From a virus: a DNA stretch of 24,218 nucleotides. Within the stretch, counting starts at the first letter, position 1, and each line of letters opens with the position of its first letter. This document shows positions 1 to 7,984 of the stretch, in pieces. The stretch lies in the IMG/VR virus record IMGVR_UViG_3300026264_000021, positions 1 through 24,218 of that record, one strand, 5' to 3'. The notes beneath the pieces are model-generated. The model saw only the letters and a list, made by a program, of their open reading frames with translations, was not told where the DNA came from and ran no database searches. The translations under genes were made by a program, and so were the position numbers.

Positions 1-135
1 TGCCGCAAGACCCAGTGCCTCGTGTTCTTTCATCACTATCATCATATCATACGCTAACTTTTCAGAATGTTCTGAAAGAATATGTTCGTCACACTCTGTC
101 TTTAATATCTTATCATCTTTATCGACTAATTTCAT
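1..135 (-). CDS. def: Peptide deformylase, N-terminal part (cut by window edge)
   Basis: The first 45 codons of a minus-strand gene that continues past the window edge. The protein starts MKLVDKDDKILKTECDEHI and reaches EALGLAA exactly at base 1. The spacing from a short N-terminal strand to a GLAA element matches peptide deformylase motif I (GxGLAAxQ), so this is probably the metal-dependent enzyme that removes formyl groups from new proteins. Phage versions are known in marine T4-like viruses and are usually shorter than bacterial ones. A Shine-Dalgarno AAGGA lies 6-10 bases before the ATG. A late promoter (162-169) lies 27 bases upstream, inside the end of the epimerase gene. The catalytic motifs EGCLS and HExxH lie outside the window, so activity cannot be judged. 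Confidence 0.75.
   Translation of the reverse strand, partial: MKLVDKDDKILKTECDEHILSEHSEKLAYDMMIVMKEHEALGLAA
60..77. repeat. Inverted repeat, 8-base arms, 2-base centre
   Basis: TTTCAGAA-TG-TTCTGAAA is a perfect inverted repeat inside the 5' coding part of the deformylase gene. It could be a protein site or a small mRNA hairpin. It could also be chance in AT-rich DNA. Confidence 0.3.
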
Positions 136-161
136 GGCTATTCCTTATTAATATACTACTG

Positions 162-169
162 TATTTATC
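162..169 (-). promoter_or_regulatory. T4-type late promoter for deformylase
   Basis: On the minus strand this reads AGATAAATAC, matching the late octamer found repeatedly in this window (T4 consensus TATAAATA, read by the gp55 late sigma factor). It overlaps the stop codon of the upstream epimerase gene and lies 27 bases before the deformylase ATG. Confidence 0.7.
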
Positions 170-1070
170 TGTCATTAAATATCTCTTCAAACATAGTATT
201 TAGTCCAGGGACTATCTCAATTTTGGGAGACCAATTTAATAAATTTTTAGTTTTACTAATATCTGCCAATGTCTCGGGTGCATATCCTCTTGGTTTATCT
301 ACATTTATTGCTTCCAAATCTGGTGCATATTTCTTTAATATATCAACAACATCGTTAACTGATATGCTAGTTCCAGTGCCTACATTGAATGTATCATTTT
401 TAACTTTACTTTCCATACTGGCAATACATGCTGATGCAACATCAGACACATGAATGAAATCTCTTTTGAACTCACCATCACCGTGAATAGTTACTGGCTT
501 ACCTTCTTTGACCATTTGAGCAAATTTGCCAAACAACAAAGAAGTTGGTTGATTTTCAGAATATACTGTAAAAAATCTCAATATATTATAATTGAGATTA
601 AACATAATTTTGTATTGCTTACACAAGTGTTCACCAAACAATTTTGACATTGCGTAATAATTTAATGGGTCTGGTTTATGATTGGGTTTATTAGGCGGCG
701 TGTTGTTTCCATATACTGAACTAGAACCAGCATATATGAATTTTCTGACACCCACCGCACTAGCGGCTGTCAATATATTTCTTGTACCTGTTACATTACT
801 GTCAAAGTATTCATCAGGATTGATAAAACTCTCAGGAATTCGTGCTTTGGCTGCCAAGTGAATGACATAATCTTGATTTCCACATGCCATTACGCATCTT
901 GCCGGATTAGATAATTCTCCTTGTATATACTTGACGTGGTCTAATCCAATGGGTTTATCTTTTCTATCTAAGATAGTTACTTCATATCCTCTTACGTGTA
1001 ACTGCTCTACTAATTCTGTTCCTATAAATCCTGTTCCACCTGTTACTAGTACTTTACCTTTAGTTTGCAT
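165..1070 (-). CDS. NAD-dependent sugar epimerase/dehydratase (extended SDR)
   Basis: A 301-residue extended short-chain dehydrogenase, close to the family's usual size. The N-terminus carries the Rossmann dinucleotide motif GGTGFIG (residues 11-17). An HLAA element follows near residue 71, then serines at 116-118, and the catalytic YxxxK is Tyr139-Lys143 (YYAMSK). RFFTVYS near residue 165 corresponds to the RFFNVYG element of UDP-glucose 4-epimerases and dTDP-glucose 4,6-dehydratases. It probably acts on a nucleotide sugar in the cytoplasm, but the exact substrate cannot be told from sequence. Its ATG directly follows the YggX stop (TAG-ATG) with no good Shine-Dalgarno, so translation is probably coupled to YggX. 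With the glycosyltransferase upstream in the same operon it may serve a sugar-modification step. Confidence 0.88.
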   Translation of the reverse strand: MQTKGKVLVTGGTGFIGTELVEQLHVRGYEVTILDRKDKPIGLDHVKYIQGELSNPARCVMACGNQDYVIHLAAKARIPESFINPDEYFDSNVTGTRNILTAASAVGVRKFIYAGSSSVYGNNTPPNKPNHKPDPLNYYAMSKLFGEHLCKQYKIMFNLNYNILRFFTVYSENQPTSLLFGKFAQMVKEGKPVTIHGDGEFKRDFIHVSDVASACIASMESKVKNDTFNVGTGTSISVNDVVDILKKYAPDLEAINVDKPRGYAPETLADISKTKNLLNWSPKIEIVPGLNTMFEEIFNDR

Positions 1071-1355
1071 CTAAACAGGCGTAGGTGGGTCAAATTTTTC
1101 GCCACCTTCAAAGAGAAATTCATTTCTTCGTTCTGCTAAGAACGTTCTAGCCTGACTATCCATCATGTTTAGTTGATTTTCATTGATAAACATAGTCTGC
1201 ATCTCAAGCCATTCGTTCCATGCTTGAGCAGATATGTTTTCTAAGATTCTTTCACCTGCTTCACCAGGAAAGGGGGCAGTTGAAAGAGCAGGTAAGTCTT
1301 TTTTGTATTTCAAACAGAATACATTACTTTGTTGAAAGGTTTCAGCATAACTCAT
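1071..1355 (-). CDS. yggX: YggX-like Fe(II)-trafficking protein
   Basis: A 94-residue protein whose body matches the YggX family. It has an early Cys (Cys14, the counterpart of the family's conserved N-terminal Cys), then FPGEAGERILENISAQAW, NEWLEMQTMFINENQLNM, and FLFEGG near the C-terminus. The family's diagnostic order PGelGkrI...iS.eAW..W...QTMLINE..LNM...FLFEG is present throughout. YggX proteins protect iron-sulphur clusters and take part in Fe(II) handling in bacterial cytoplasm. The N-terminus is a few residues longer than in E. coli YggX. A clear Shine-Dalgarno (AGGAG) precedes the ATG, and a sigma70-type promoter lies just upstream (1384-1412). The gene sits between spoVR and the epimerase. 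A YggX gene in a phage is unusual. Confidence 0.9.
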   Translation of the reverse strand: MSYAETFQQSNVFCLKYKKDLPALSTAPFPGEAGERILENISAQAWNEWLEMQTMFINENQLNMMDSQARTFLAERRNEFLFEGGEKFDPPTPV

Positions 1356-1383
1356 TTAATTCTCCTAATAATCGTATCTATTA

Positions 1384-1412
1384 AGTATAACACATATAGG
1401 ACTATTATGCAA
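1384..1412 (-). promoter_or_regulatory. Sigma70-like promoter before yggX
   Basis: The minus strand reads TTGCAT (1407-1412), 17 bases, TATACT (1384-1389). The flank AGTATTGCAT resembles the AGTATTGACA flank of the promoters before the kinase and helicase genes. It would start transcription between spoVR and yggX, about 20 bases before the yggX ATG. Confidence 0.6.
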
Positions 1413-1428
1413 TACTTGAAACGTATAA

Positions 1429-2970
1429 TTACCAATTATCGGGATCTTTTATTTGTAAAGAACCAACCCCACTGTTTGAAACTTGTTTAGATTCAAACAC
1501 ATCTAATAGAGTTTCATCATGCATTGTGTATAATTTCACTTTGTATCCCCACAACTTTTGAACATGAGTCAATACTTGGTCTGCTGTTTTCTTGTCTAAT
1601 TTCTTTCCCTTATAACTTTCGTGTAAAAGTGTCAAATCACGTGAACCCTTAATGTCAGCCTTTGTTATTTGAATATCAGGTATCATCGCCGCAGTTTCAT
1701 AACTTGCACTTAAGTGCTTACGAATCTTCTTATAACCGCGGTCATCATGTATTGATGTAACTAGATAGTTGTCATAATGAAATTCATCATGTAAATTAAA
1801 CATTCCTTGGTCACGGATAACTTTCGGTCCCAAAAATTGTAAAATTGCACTTTCATCACGATAGTTTGCGGCAATATCTTTGATTGTAACACGCCAATCT
1901 GTATCAGCCAAGTGAGGGAACCACTGTTTATCTTCTGCATCGGGCTCAGTACATACTCGTTGAATATCTTTCAGTATAGCGAAGCCTAGTGCGTATGGAT
2001 TAAACCCCACATAATTGGGTGAATCGAACGGTGGTTGATATAACACTGCACTATGTAATCTGAAGAATTCAAGCATTGATCCATCGTCAACTTTACCTTG
2101 GTCATACAACTTATTAAATATATAATGATGTGTAAAACTTGCAAAGCCCTCATTCATTACTTTTGTTTGATACTGAGGATAGAAATATTGTGCTATTCGT
2201 CTAACAATTCTGCATAACTCACGTTGCCATGGGGTTAATATTGGAGAATATTTCTCTAAGAAATATAACAAGTTTTCTTCTGGCTCTTTTGGCCAGCCCT
2301 GTTCTTCTTCTTTTCCTTCTTTTTTTGAATTCGGTATTGTACGCCATAAGTCATTTACTTGTGACTGTAAATATTCACTTCTGGCACGTTGTTTTTCAAT
2401 CTCATCTTGTGTATTTAATTTGCCAGGTCTCTTATACTTGTTAATACTCTGATATTGAATGGCATGACACGCATCTAGTGTTTCCTCAACTGCATCGTTT
2501 CCATATAATTCTTCACATTCTCTTACATATCGTTTTGCAAATAATAGATAATCTACAATAGCATCAGGTGATGTCCATTGTTTGAACAAATAGTTATTCT
2601 TAAAGAAATGATTATGCCCAAATGCCGCGTGGGCAATTACAAGAGATTGAGTTGTCATAGAATTTTCTTCCATGAGATAATTTATACAAGGATTAGAGTT
2701 GATAACTAGTTCATATGCTAATCCCATTTGTCCTGACCTATACTGTTTCTTATTTGAAATGAAACTCTTGCCAAAACTCCAATGATTATACATCAATGGC
2801 ATGCCAACACTTGAATATGCATCAAGCATTTGCTCAGATGTAATAACTTCTAACTGATTTGGGAAGCAATCAAGCCCCATATCGTTAATGGCTATTTCTT
2901 CACACGCTTCCATCATTCGATACAATTTATCAAAATTCCAACTAGATCCTGTGTATATTAAATCACTCAT
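1429..2970 (-). CDS. spoVR: SpoVR/YcgB family protein
   Basis: A 513-residue protein of the same length class as E. coli YcgB and Bacillus SpoVR. The family's signature segments are present in order: MPLMYNHWSFGK (residues 57-68), AYELVINSNPCINYLMEEN (85-103), and the His-rich AHAAFGHNHFFKNN (113-126). The C-terminal half follows the family, with WRVTIKDIAANYRDES and DEFHYDNYLVTSIHDDRG among the recognisable parts. The molecular function is not established. In Bacillus the protein affects the spore cortex, and in proteobacteria it co-occurs with PrkA and DUF444 under stress or starvation control. The start overlaps the yeaH-like stop as ATGA, so the two are translationally coupled. No frameshift or obvious loss is seen. 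Confidence 0.95.
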   Translation of the reverse strand: MSDLIYTGSSWNFDKLYRMMEACEEIAINDMGLDCFPNQLEVITSEQMLDAYSSVGMPLMYNHWSFGKSFISNKKQYRSGQMGLAYELVINSNPCINYLMEENSMTTQSLVIAHAAFGHNHFFKNNYLFKQWTSPDAIVDYLLFAKRYVRECEELYGNDAVEETLDACHAIQYQSINKYKRPGKLNTQDEIEKQRARSEYLQSQVNDLWRTIPNSKKEGKEEEQGWPKEPEENLLYFLEKYSPILTPWQRELCRIVRRIAQYFYPQYQTKVMNEGFASFTHHYIFNKLYDQGKVDDGSMLEFFRLHSAVLYQPPFDSPNYVGFNPYALGFAILKDIQRVCTEPDAEDKQWFPHLADTDWRVTIKDIAANYRDESAILQFLGPKVIRDQGMFNLHDEFHYDNYLVTSIHDDRGYKKIRKHLSASYETAAMIPDIQITKADIKGSRDLTLLHESYKGKKLDKKTADQVLTHVQKLWGYKVKLYTMHDETLLDVFESKQVSNSGVGSLQIKDPDNW

Positions 2971-4316
2971 TTGTTACTCTTTCCCTTTATCTTAAATATT
3001 TCTCTAAACACCGGATATATATCAAGAGTATCTTCTATATGTTTGGTTATAATATTTTTATGATTTGCCTCTAACGCCACATACTCTTGTAACAAATTGC
3101 CACTATTGTAGTATCCGTGGCGTTTTGTCCCAACTTGAATATAACTAAAATATTGAGTTACAGGCAAAATGTCTTTATCAATGATATCTAGGAGTTCTTC
3201 ATTATCATTATCCCAGTTATCACCGTCACTTGCTTGAGAAAAATATAAATTCCATTCATTTGGTGAATAACGGTCATCAATGATTTTTTTCGCAAGTTTA
3301 AATGCACTTGAAACTATTGTACCGCCGTTTTCTTTATTATTAAAGAAATCATCTTCAGTGCATTCTTTTGCTTGGATGTGATGCCTAATAAAGACACATT
3401 CTACTTTTTTATACTTTCTAGATACAAATAGATTAAGCAACATAAAAAAGCGTTTCGCTAAGTCTTTATGTTGTTGAGTCATACTTGCACTGACATCCAT
3501 AATGAAGAATACTACTGCTTGTGAAATTGGTGCAGGTTTCTTAGTAAAATTGTTAAATCTTAAATCCACTGGATCAACAAATGCAACTGCATTTGCACTT
3601 ATACGTAATCTGCGAATTTCTTTTTCAATCTCTTGATATCGGGCCCATTCTTCTGTGCCGTCTTTTTGTTTTTGTGTTGTTTTATAAAAGAATTTTTTAA
3701 GATTGTCGAGTTCTTTTTCTAATTCTCGTATCTTTCTCAGTTTTGGAAATTTCAAAGCAATTTTTCGACCAATTGAATTGACCATGCTTTTCTCTAAATT
3801 CATTTGTGATGGATTGCCAGAAGATGTGTAACCACTACGAGTTATCTCAAAACGTTCAACTGATTTGTTTTCTTTGGAAATCATATGAGGAAGTTCTAAA
3901 TCTTCAAACAAGATATTAACAAATTCATCATTGCTTAATGCAAATTCAAATTCATCTTCACCTATGCCTTCATTACTTGATTCGCCTGCTTTGCCACCAG
4001 AACCAGCACCGCCACCACCTTTTGGTTTCTCTAGTTGGTCTCCCTCAACAAAATCTTTGTTGCCGGGGAGAACTATATCACGTGAGCCTGTTTGGGGATT
4101 ATGATTAAACTGTGGTTCGTCAATACCTTTTCTAGCAATTACAACATCTTGTGAATCACCAGAACCTTTGATACTACGTTTACCTAGAGAATCATGAATA
4201 CTCTTTCGTATTTCCTCTCTTGTTCGTTTGATAAACTTTTGACGATTGTCCGTAGACTTTGAACCTGGATTTCTCAAGTCACCATTCTTCCTTCTATCGA
4301 TAATGTTGTTTGCCAT
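2967..4316 (-). CDS. yeaH: YeaH/YhbH (DUF444) protein with VWA-like domain
   Basis: A 449-residue DUF444 protein, slightly longer than typical YeaH. The basic N-terminus (IIDRRKNGDLRNPGSKSTDN) matches the family. A Gly-rich low-complexity linker follows (residues 99-113, GGGGAGSGGKAG). The C-terminal half is a von Willebrand A-like fold with a MIDAS-type DxSxS (FIMDVSASM, Asp274-Ser278) and a later SDGDNWD. In bacteria YeaH is encoded next to the PrkA/YeaG kinase and belongs to the same stress module. A good Shine-Dalgarno (AGAGGAAG) precedes the ATG. Eleven bases separate it from prkA upstream, and it overlaps spoVR downstream. Confidence 0.95.
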   Translation of the reverse strand: MANNIIDRRKNGDLRNPGSKSTDNRQKFIKRTREEIRKSIHDSLGKRSIKGSGDSQDVVIARKGIDEPQFNHNPQTGSRDIVLPGNKDFVEGDQLEKPKGGGGAGSGGKAGESSNEGIGEDEFEFALSNDEFVNILFEDLELPHMISKENKSVERFEITRSGYTSSGNPSQMNLEKSMVNSIGRKIALKFPKLRKIRELEKELDNLKKFFYKTTQKQKDGTEEWARYQEIEKEIRRLRISANAVAFVDPVDLRFNNFTKKPAPISQAVVFFIMDVSASMTQQHKDLAKRFFMLLNLFVSRKYKKVECVFIRHHIQAKECTEDDFFNNKENGGTIVSSAFKLAKKIIDDRYSPNEWNLYFSQASDGDNWDNDNEELLDIIDKDILPVTQYFSYIQVGTKRHGYYNSGNLLQEYVALEANHKNIITKHIEDTLDIYPVFREIFKIKGKSNK

Positions 4317-4327
4317 AAAGTCTTCCT

Positions 4328-6262
4328 CTAGTTAGACTTCTGAACCCGCATATACCATTCCACTAATCGTTTAACTTGTCGGGTCGTATACCCTTTCGTT
4401 ACCATTCTGTCTATGAAATCATCATGTTTAGATTGGTCTTCTTTGCTTTTCTTACTACCAAATGAAATAACTGGAAGTAATTCTTCTGTTCCTGCGAACA
4501 TCTTGTGTTCTATTACTTCTTTCATTTTTTCATAAGCAGTCCAAGGCGGATTCTTTCCTTTATATTTGCTTCTAGCACGTAAGACCCAATTCACAACTTC
4601 ATTTCTGAAGTCTTTTGGATTTACAATACCAGCAGGTTTTTCAATTTTTTCTAATTCTTCATTAAGAATAGAACGGTCAAATAAGTTACCAGTATCAGGA
4701 TCTTTATAATCAATGTTCTGAATCCAATGGTCAGCATAATCTAAGTATCTGTCAAATAGATTTTGACCATACTCGTGATAACTCTCTAAGTATGCTTTCT
4801 GAATTTCTTTTCCTACTTGTTCACTATATTTTACTGCTAAATGGTCTTTAATGAATCCAATTAATTTTTCTTCTGTTTCTTCTACAAATTGTTCACGTTT
4901 AATCGCAGTTTCTAATACATACATAAGATGTACAGGATCTGCCGCTATTTCTTCTGGATCAAAGTTAAATGTCTGTGAAAGAATCTTAAATGCAAAACGG
5001 GTACTCATACCTCTCATTCCTTCATCTACCCCTGCGACATCTTTGTATTCTTGCATACTTTTCGCTTTTGGATCTACATCATGTAAGTTTTCACCATCAT
5101 ATACTCTCAATTTGGCTGCCAAATTTGAATTCTTATGTTCTTTTAATCTTGAAAGAATTGAGAACTGTGCCAACATACGAAGTGTATGCGGCGCACATCT
5201 GCTACTATCTAGTCCTGATGCATTTAACATTTTCTTATAGATTTCTGTTTCTTCGTTTATACGTAAGCAATATGGAACTTTAACGATATATACTCTATCT
5301 AAGAATGCTTCATTGTTTTTATTATTTTTAAATGTTTCCCATTCACTCTCGTTTGAGTGAGCAACTACAATACCGTTAAATGGAATCGCTGAAATACCTT
5401 CAGTGCCCATGTAGTTTCCTTCTTGTGTTGCTGTTAATAATGGATGTAATACTTTAATTGGTGCTTTAAACATCTCTACGAATTCCATGAGACCTTGATT
5501 ACCACGACATAATGCACCGGAGAACGCATACGAATCTGGGTCATTTTGTGAGAAATATTCTAATTTACGGATATCAGTCTTACCAACTAGTGCTGAAATA
5601 TCTTGATTGTTGTCATCGCCAGGTTCAGTTTTCATGATACCGATTTGCTTCAATTTAGATGGATACATTTTCACAACACTAAACTTTGTGATGTCTCCCT
5701 CGAATTCGTCTAGTCGTTTAACTGCCCATGGTGACAATAATCCAGTAAGATATCGTGTTGGAATTTTATATTCTTTTTCAGCATCTTTACCAAATTCTTT
5801 AGGTTCGAATAATCCCAGTGGTGATTCAAATACCGGTGAAATTTCATCACCTGCTTTTAACACATAGAATGGATATTTTTCCATTAACTCTTTCAGTCTC
5901 TCTGCTAATGATGATTTACCACCGCCAACTGGACCTAATAGATATAATACTTGTTTCTTTTCCTCGAGACCTTGAGCAGATTGTCTAAAATATGCTACCA
6001 ATCTTTCTACTGCCTCTTCCATTCCATAAAAATCTGCGAACGCTGGATAAACTTTAATTGTGCGATTTAGAAAAATTCGACTTAATCGAGCATTTGTGCT
6101 AGTATCAACTACGTCTGGTTTTCCAATCGCTGCCAATAATCTTTCCGCGGCAGATGCATATGCTAATTTATCTTTTTTACACAATTTAAGATATTCAACA
6201 AGTGTCATCTCTTCGTGTTCTTTATTAGCGTATACTTTCTCAAACTTCTTAATTAACCCCAT
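4328..6262 (-). CDS. prkA: PrkA/YeaG serine protein kinase (AAA+ family)
   Basis: A 644-residue protein, the same length as E. coli YeaG as I recall it, and recognisable along its whole length. The N-terminal AAA+ core has Walker A LLGPVGGGKSS (residues 108-118). The highly conserved stretches TEPGDDNNQDISALVGK, LTATQEGNYMGTEGISA and AHSNESEWETFKNNKNNEAF follow, and the C-terminal part contains KIEKPAGIVNPKDFRNEVVNW and HDDFIDRM. PrkA proteins have been described as serine kinases, and the Bacillus protein also as an ATP-dependent protease. In enterobacteria YeaG takes part in starvation responses. Shine-Dalgarno AGAGGA lies before the ATG. The close match to bacterial proteins suggests acquisition from a host rather than ancient divergence, but this needs a tree. 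Confidence 0.96.
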   Translation of the reverse strand: MGLIKKFEKVYANKEHEEMTLVEYLKLCKKDKLAYASAAERLLAAIGKPDVVDTSTNARLSRIFLNRTIKVYPAFADFYGMEEAVERLVAYFRQSAQGLEEKKQVLYLLGPVGGGKSSLAERLKELMEKYPFYVLKAGDEISPVFESPLGLFEPKEFGKDAEKEYKIPTRYLTGLLSPWAVKRLDEFEGDITKFSVVKMYPSKLKQIGIMKTEPGDDNNQDISALVGKTDIRKLEYFSQNDPDSYAFSGALCRGNQGLMEFVEMFKAPIKVLHPLLTATQEGNYMGTEGISAIPFNGIVVAHSNESEWETFKNNKNNEAFLDRVYIVKVPYCLRINEETEIYKKMLNASGLDSSRCAPHTLRMLAQFSILSRLKEHKNSNLAAKLRVYDGENLHDVDPKAKSMQEYKDVAGVDEGMRGMSTRFAFKILSQTFNFDPEEIAADPVHLMYVLETAIKREQFVEETEEKLIGFIKDHLAVKYSEQVGKEIQKAYLESYHEYGQNLFDRYLDYADHWIQNIDYKDPDTGNLFDRSILNEELEKIEKPAGIVNPKDFRNEVVNWVLRARSKYKGKNPPWTAYEKMKEVIEHKMFAGTEELLPVISFGSKKSKEDQSKHDDFIDRMVTKGYTTRQVKRLVEWYMRVQKSN

Positions 6263-6309
6263 TACATCATCCTCTTATTATTAATATTGTCTTACTACAG
6301 TAGTTATCT

Positions 6310-7155
6310 TTATAAAATTTCGCTGTTAGAAGACGAATAAAACATCTTTCCAACATTTCCATTAAACGAAAAATGACCTATATGGTCTAATTTCACTAAT
6401 GGATCTAACCAAATTTCACCACCTAGTTTTTGCCATCTTCGACAAAAGGCATAGTCTTCACTAAGATATCTCTTCGTATCTTCTTCATGCATACAGTCAA
6501 AAAACAGATATGTCCACTTTGAAAATTCTTCTTCAAGATGCAAATCGTTATTGAAATACAATTCAGGATAACTTTCTATCATTTTCTCGATAACACTTCG
6601 TTTAATAATCATAAATCCAGTGCCAGCGTCTTTGAGTTTAATTAATCCATCTTCAATTTGTAAATTGCGTGTATCTGTTTCTTCATTGTAACCCCAATCA
6701 AAGTTCAAGGCATAATTTGCTCCTGTATCTTTGATTGCGCCTTCATCTAATCCTCTATCGACTGCATCTTTAATAGATGTCCAGTCTAATTGTTTTTTTG
6801 GATATGCCCCAACTATGACATCTTTGTCGTGTTGTAACATATGTAATATATCAATTGCATCAAAATTTATATCAGCATCAATAAACATCATATGAGTCGC
6901 TTCTGGATTAGACATAAAATACGCCACCATGTGGCATCTTGCTCTAGAAATTAAACTCTCATTTGCTGATGTTGTTAATGTATACGGAATTTGGTATTTC
7001 GTAAACATCATATGACCCTTTGTCCAAGACCTAAAATATGGTTCTGAAATTTGACCCGCATAACATGGCGTACAATAATGAACATGTGTCTTTTTAACAA
7101 AATCTAAGTCTATATCTTTTCTAAATTTAGATAATTTCTCTACTATTGATTCCAT
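6310..7155 (-). CDS. GT-A type glycosyltransferase
   Basis: A 281-residue protein with the architecture of phage GT-A glycosyltransferases. The N-terminal part gives HVHYCTPCYAGQI and ARCHMVAYF. The metal and nucleotide-sugar binding DxD is FIDADINF (Asp93-Ala-Asp95), followed by VIVGAYPKK, an acceptor-side AGTGFMIIKRSVIEKM, and a C-terminal SEDYAFCRRWQKLGG and HIG. Donor and acceptor are unknown; possible targets are phage DNA, virion proteins or host surface sugars. It lies 14 bases after the kinase gene and 47 bases before prkA, so it is probably part of the same transcript. The start is supported by a weak Shine-Dalgarno (GATGGG). Confidence 0.8.
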   Translation of the reverse strand: MESIVEKLSKFRKDIDLDFVKKTHVHYCTPCYAGQISEPYFRSWTKGHMMFTKYQIPYTLTTSANESLISRARCHMVAYFMSNPEATHMMFIDADINFDAIDILHMLQHDKDVIVGAYPKKQLDWTSIKDAVDRGLDEGAIKDTGANYALNFDWGYNEETDTRNLQIEDGLIKLKDAGTGFMIIKRSVIEKMIESYPELYFNNDLHLEEEFSKWTYLFFDCMHEEDTKRYLSEDYAFCRRWQKLGGEIWLDPLVKLDHIGHFSFNGNVGKMFYSSSNSEIL

Positions 7156-7169
7156 TATTTACCCATCTA

Positions 7170-7880
7170 CTATTGTTGATTCATTATATTTTTCTTCTTC
7201 TTTTGGTCTTCTATCCAAGTCTTTGCATATTTACTTCTTGGTGGTCTATTTACAAACGCATCAATATTTTTTGCAACCTTCTCAAAATTTTCTGCTCTAT
7301 CTGGGTCTTCGAGTCCACCATTATTATCGACAACTTGAAATTTATCAGCACCAAATAATTGCTGATATTTCATCATATTCTCTTGTACTGCTTTCCACAT
7401 TTTTTCAACTTCTTCTGGTCTAATTGTTCTTCCTGGTCTGTCTAGATTTCTTTGTTGTGCTATTTCTAGACTTGTATTAACAAATATCATCATACATGAG
7501 TAACCCATATTAACTAATTTTTCTTTAGCACGTGCTATCTTAGTTACTTCTCTTCCAGTACCATCTATAATTAATCCCAATCTACCGGCAAGATACATAT
7601 TTTCTCTAGTTTGAGTCATTTCTTTTGCTCTATTTCGAGTTTCTTGACCTTTATCACTATAGATAACATCTGGATCTTCATAATCCAATCCTTGTTTTTT
7701 CATCTTATACTCAAATATATCATCCGAGTTTACTATTTTTAAACCAGTGCGTTTTAATAAAGTAGATGTTGCAATATAACTTTTACCTGAACCAGGTCCA
7801 CCTGCCATAAATACCGCTTTAAAGATATGTGGGTCGTATAATCCTTCTTCAATTGATTTAATGATTTCGTTTACCTGCAT
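7170..7880 (-). CDS. Zeta-toxin-like P-loop kinase
   Basis: A 236-residue P-loop kinase. Walker A is MAGGPGSGKS (residues 25-34). A NSDD element around residue 52, LIIDGTG (zeta family DGT), and an arginine-rich lid near QQRNLDRPGRTIRPEEVEKMW follow. This arrangement resembles zeta-toxin or AAA_33 kinases that phosphorylate nucleotide sugars or small substrates. No antitoxin-like gene is adjacent, so a toxin role is not supported. It could equally be a polynucleotide or small-molecule kinase. It is the first gene of the accessory operon, with GGAG before the ATG, an early and a late promoter upstream, and a short charged tail. Confidence 0.75.
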   Translation of the reverse strand: MQVNEIIKSIEEGLYDPHIFKAVFMAGGPGSGKSYIATSTLLKRTGLKIVNSDDIFEYKMKKQGLDYEDPDVIYSDKGQETRNRAKEMTQTRENMYLAGRLGLIIDGTGREVTKIARAKEKLVNMGYSCMMIFVNTSLEIAQQRNLDRPGRTIRPEEVEKMWKAVQENMMKYQQLFGADKFQVVDNNGGLEDPDRAENFEKVAKNIDAFVNRPPRSKYAKTWIEDQKKKKNIMNQQ

Positions 7881-7917
7881 GGTAAGTCTCCAAATAAATT
7901 ATCACTATATTTTATAG

Positions 7918-7925
7918 TATTTATC
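7918..7925 (-). promoter_or_regulatory. T4-type late promoter for the accessory operon
   Basis: The minus strand reads CAGATAAATACT, 38 bases before the kinase ATG. It lies downstream of a strong sigma70-type promoter, so the operon appears to be served both early and late. Confidence 0.7.
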
Positions 7926-7948
7926 TGGCTTTGTTGATTATTTAACAT

Positions 7949-7965
7949 ATGTTATAGTATAACAT
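7949..7965. promoter_or_regulatory. Possible operator: inverted repeat over an early -10 element
   Basis: ATGTTATA-G-TATAACAT is a perfect inverted repeat with 8-base arms around a single base. It covers the -10 element (7956-7961) of the early promoter, a common position for a repressor site. No regulator is identified; the symmetry may partly follow from the AT-rich -10 sequence. Confidence 0.4.
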
Positions 7966-7984
7966 TAAAAGACTTTACTGTCAA
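7956..7984 (-). promoter_or_regulatory. Sigma70-type early promoter for the kinase-prkA operon
   Basis: The minus strand reads TTGACA (7979-7984), 17 bases, TATACT (7956-7961). This is a perfect -35, ideal spacing and one mismatch in the -10. It sits in the 141-base gap after the 609-residue tail protein gene and would be read by host RNA polymerase soon after infection. The rest of this gap holds the late promoter and operator-like repeat; I see no gene in it. Confidence 0.8.

Noticed and set aside
4851-5240. Plus-strand open frame of 129 codons within prkA
   Set aside because: It lies wholly antisense to a strongly conserved prkA region, has no ribosome site, and its Ser/Cys-rich product looks like reverse reading of AT-rich codons.
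7170-7880. Zeta toxin of a toxin-antitoxin pair
   Set aside because: No small antitoxin-like gene lies next to it; the neighbours are tail and glycosyltransferase genes, so only the kinase fold is claimed.
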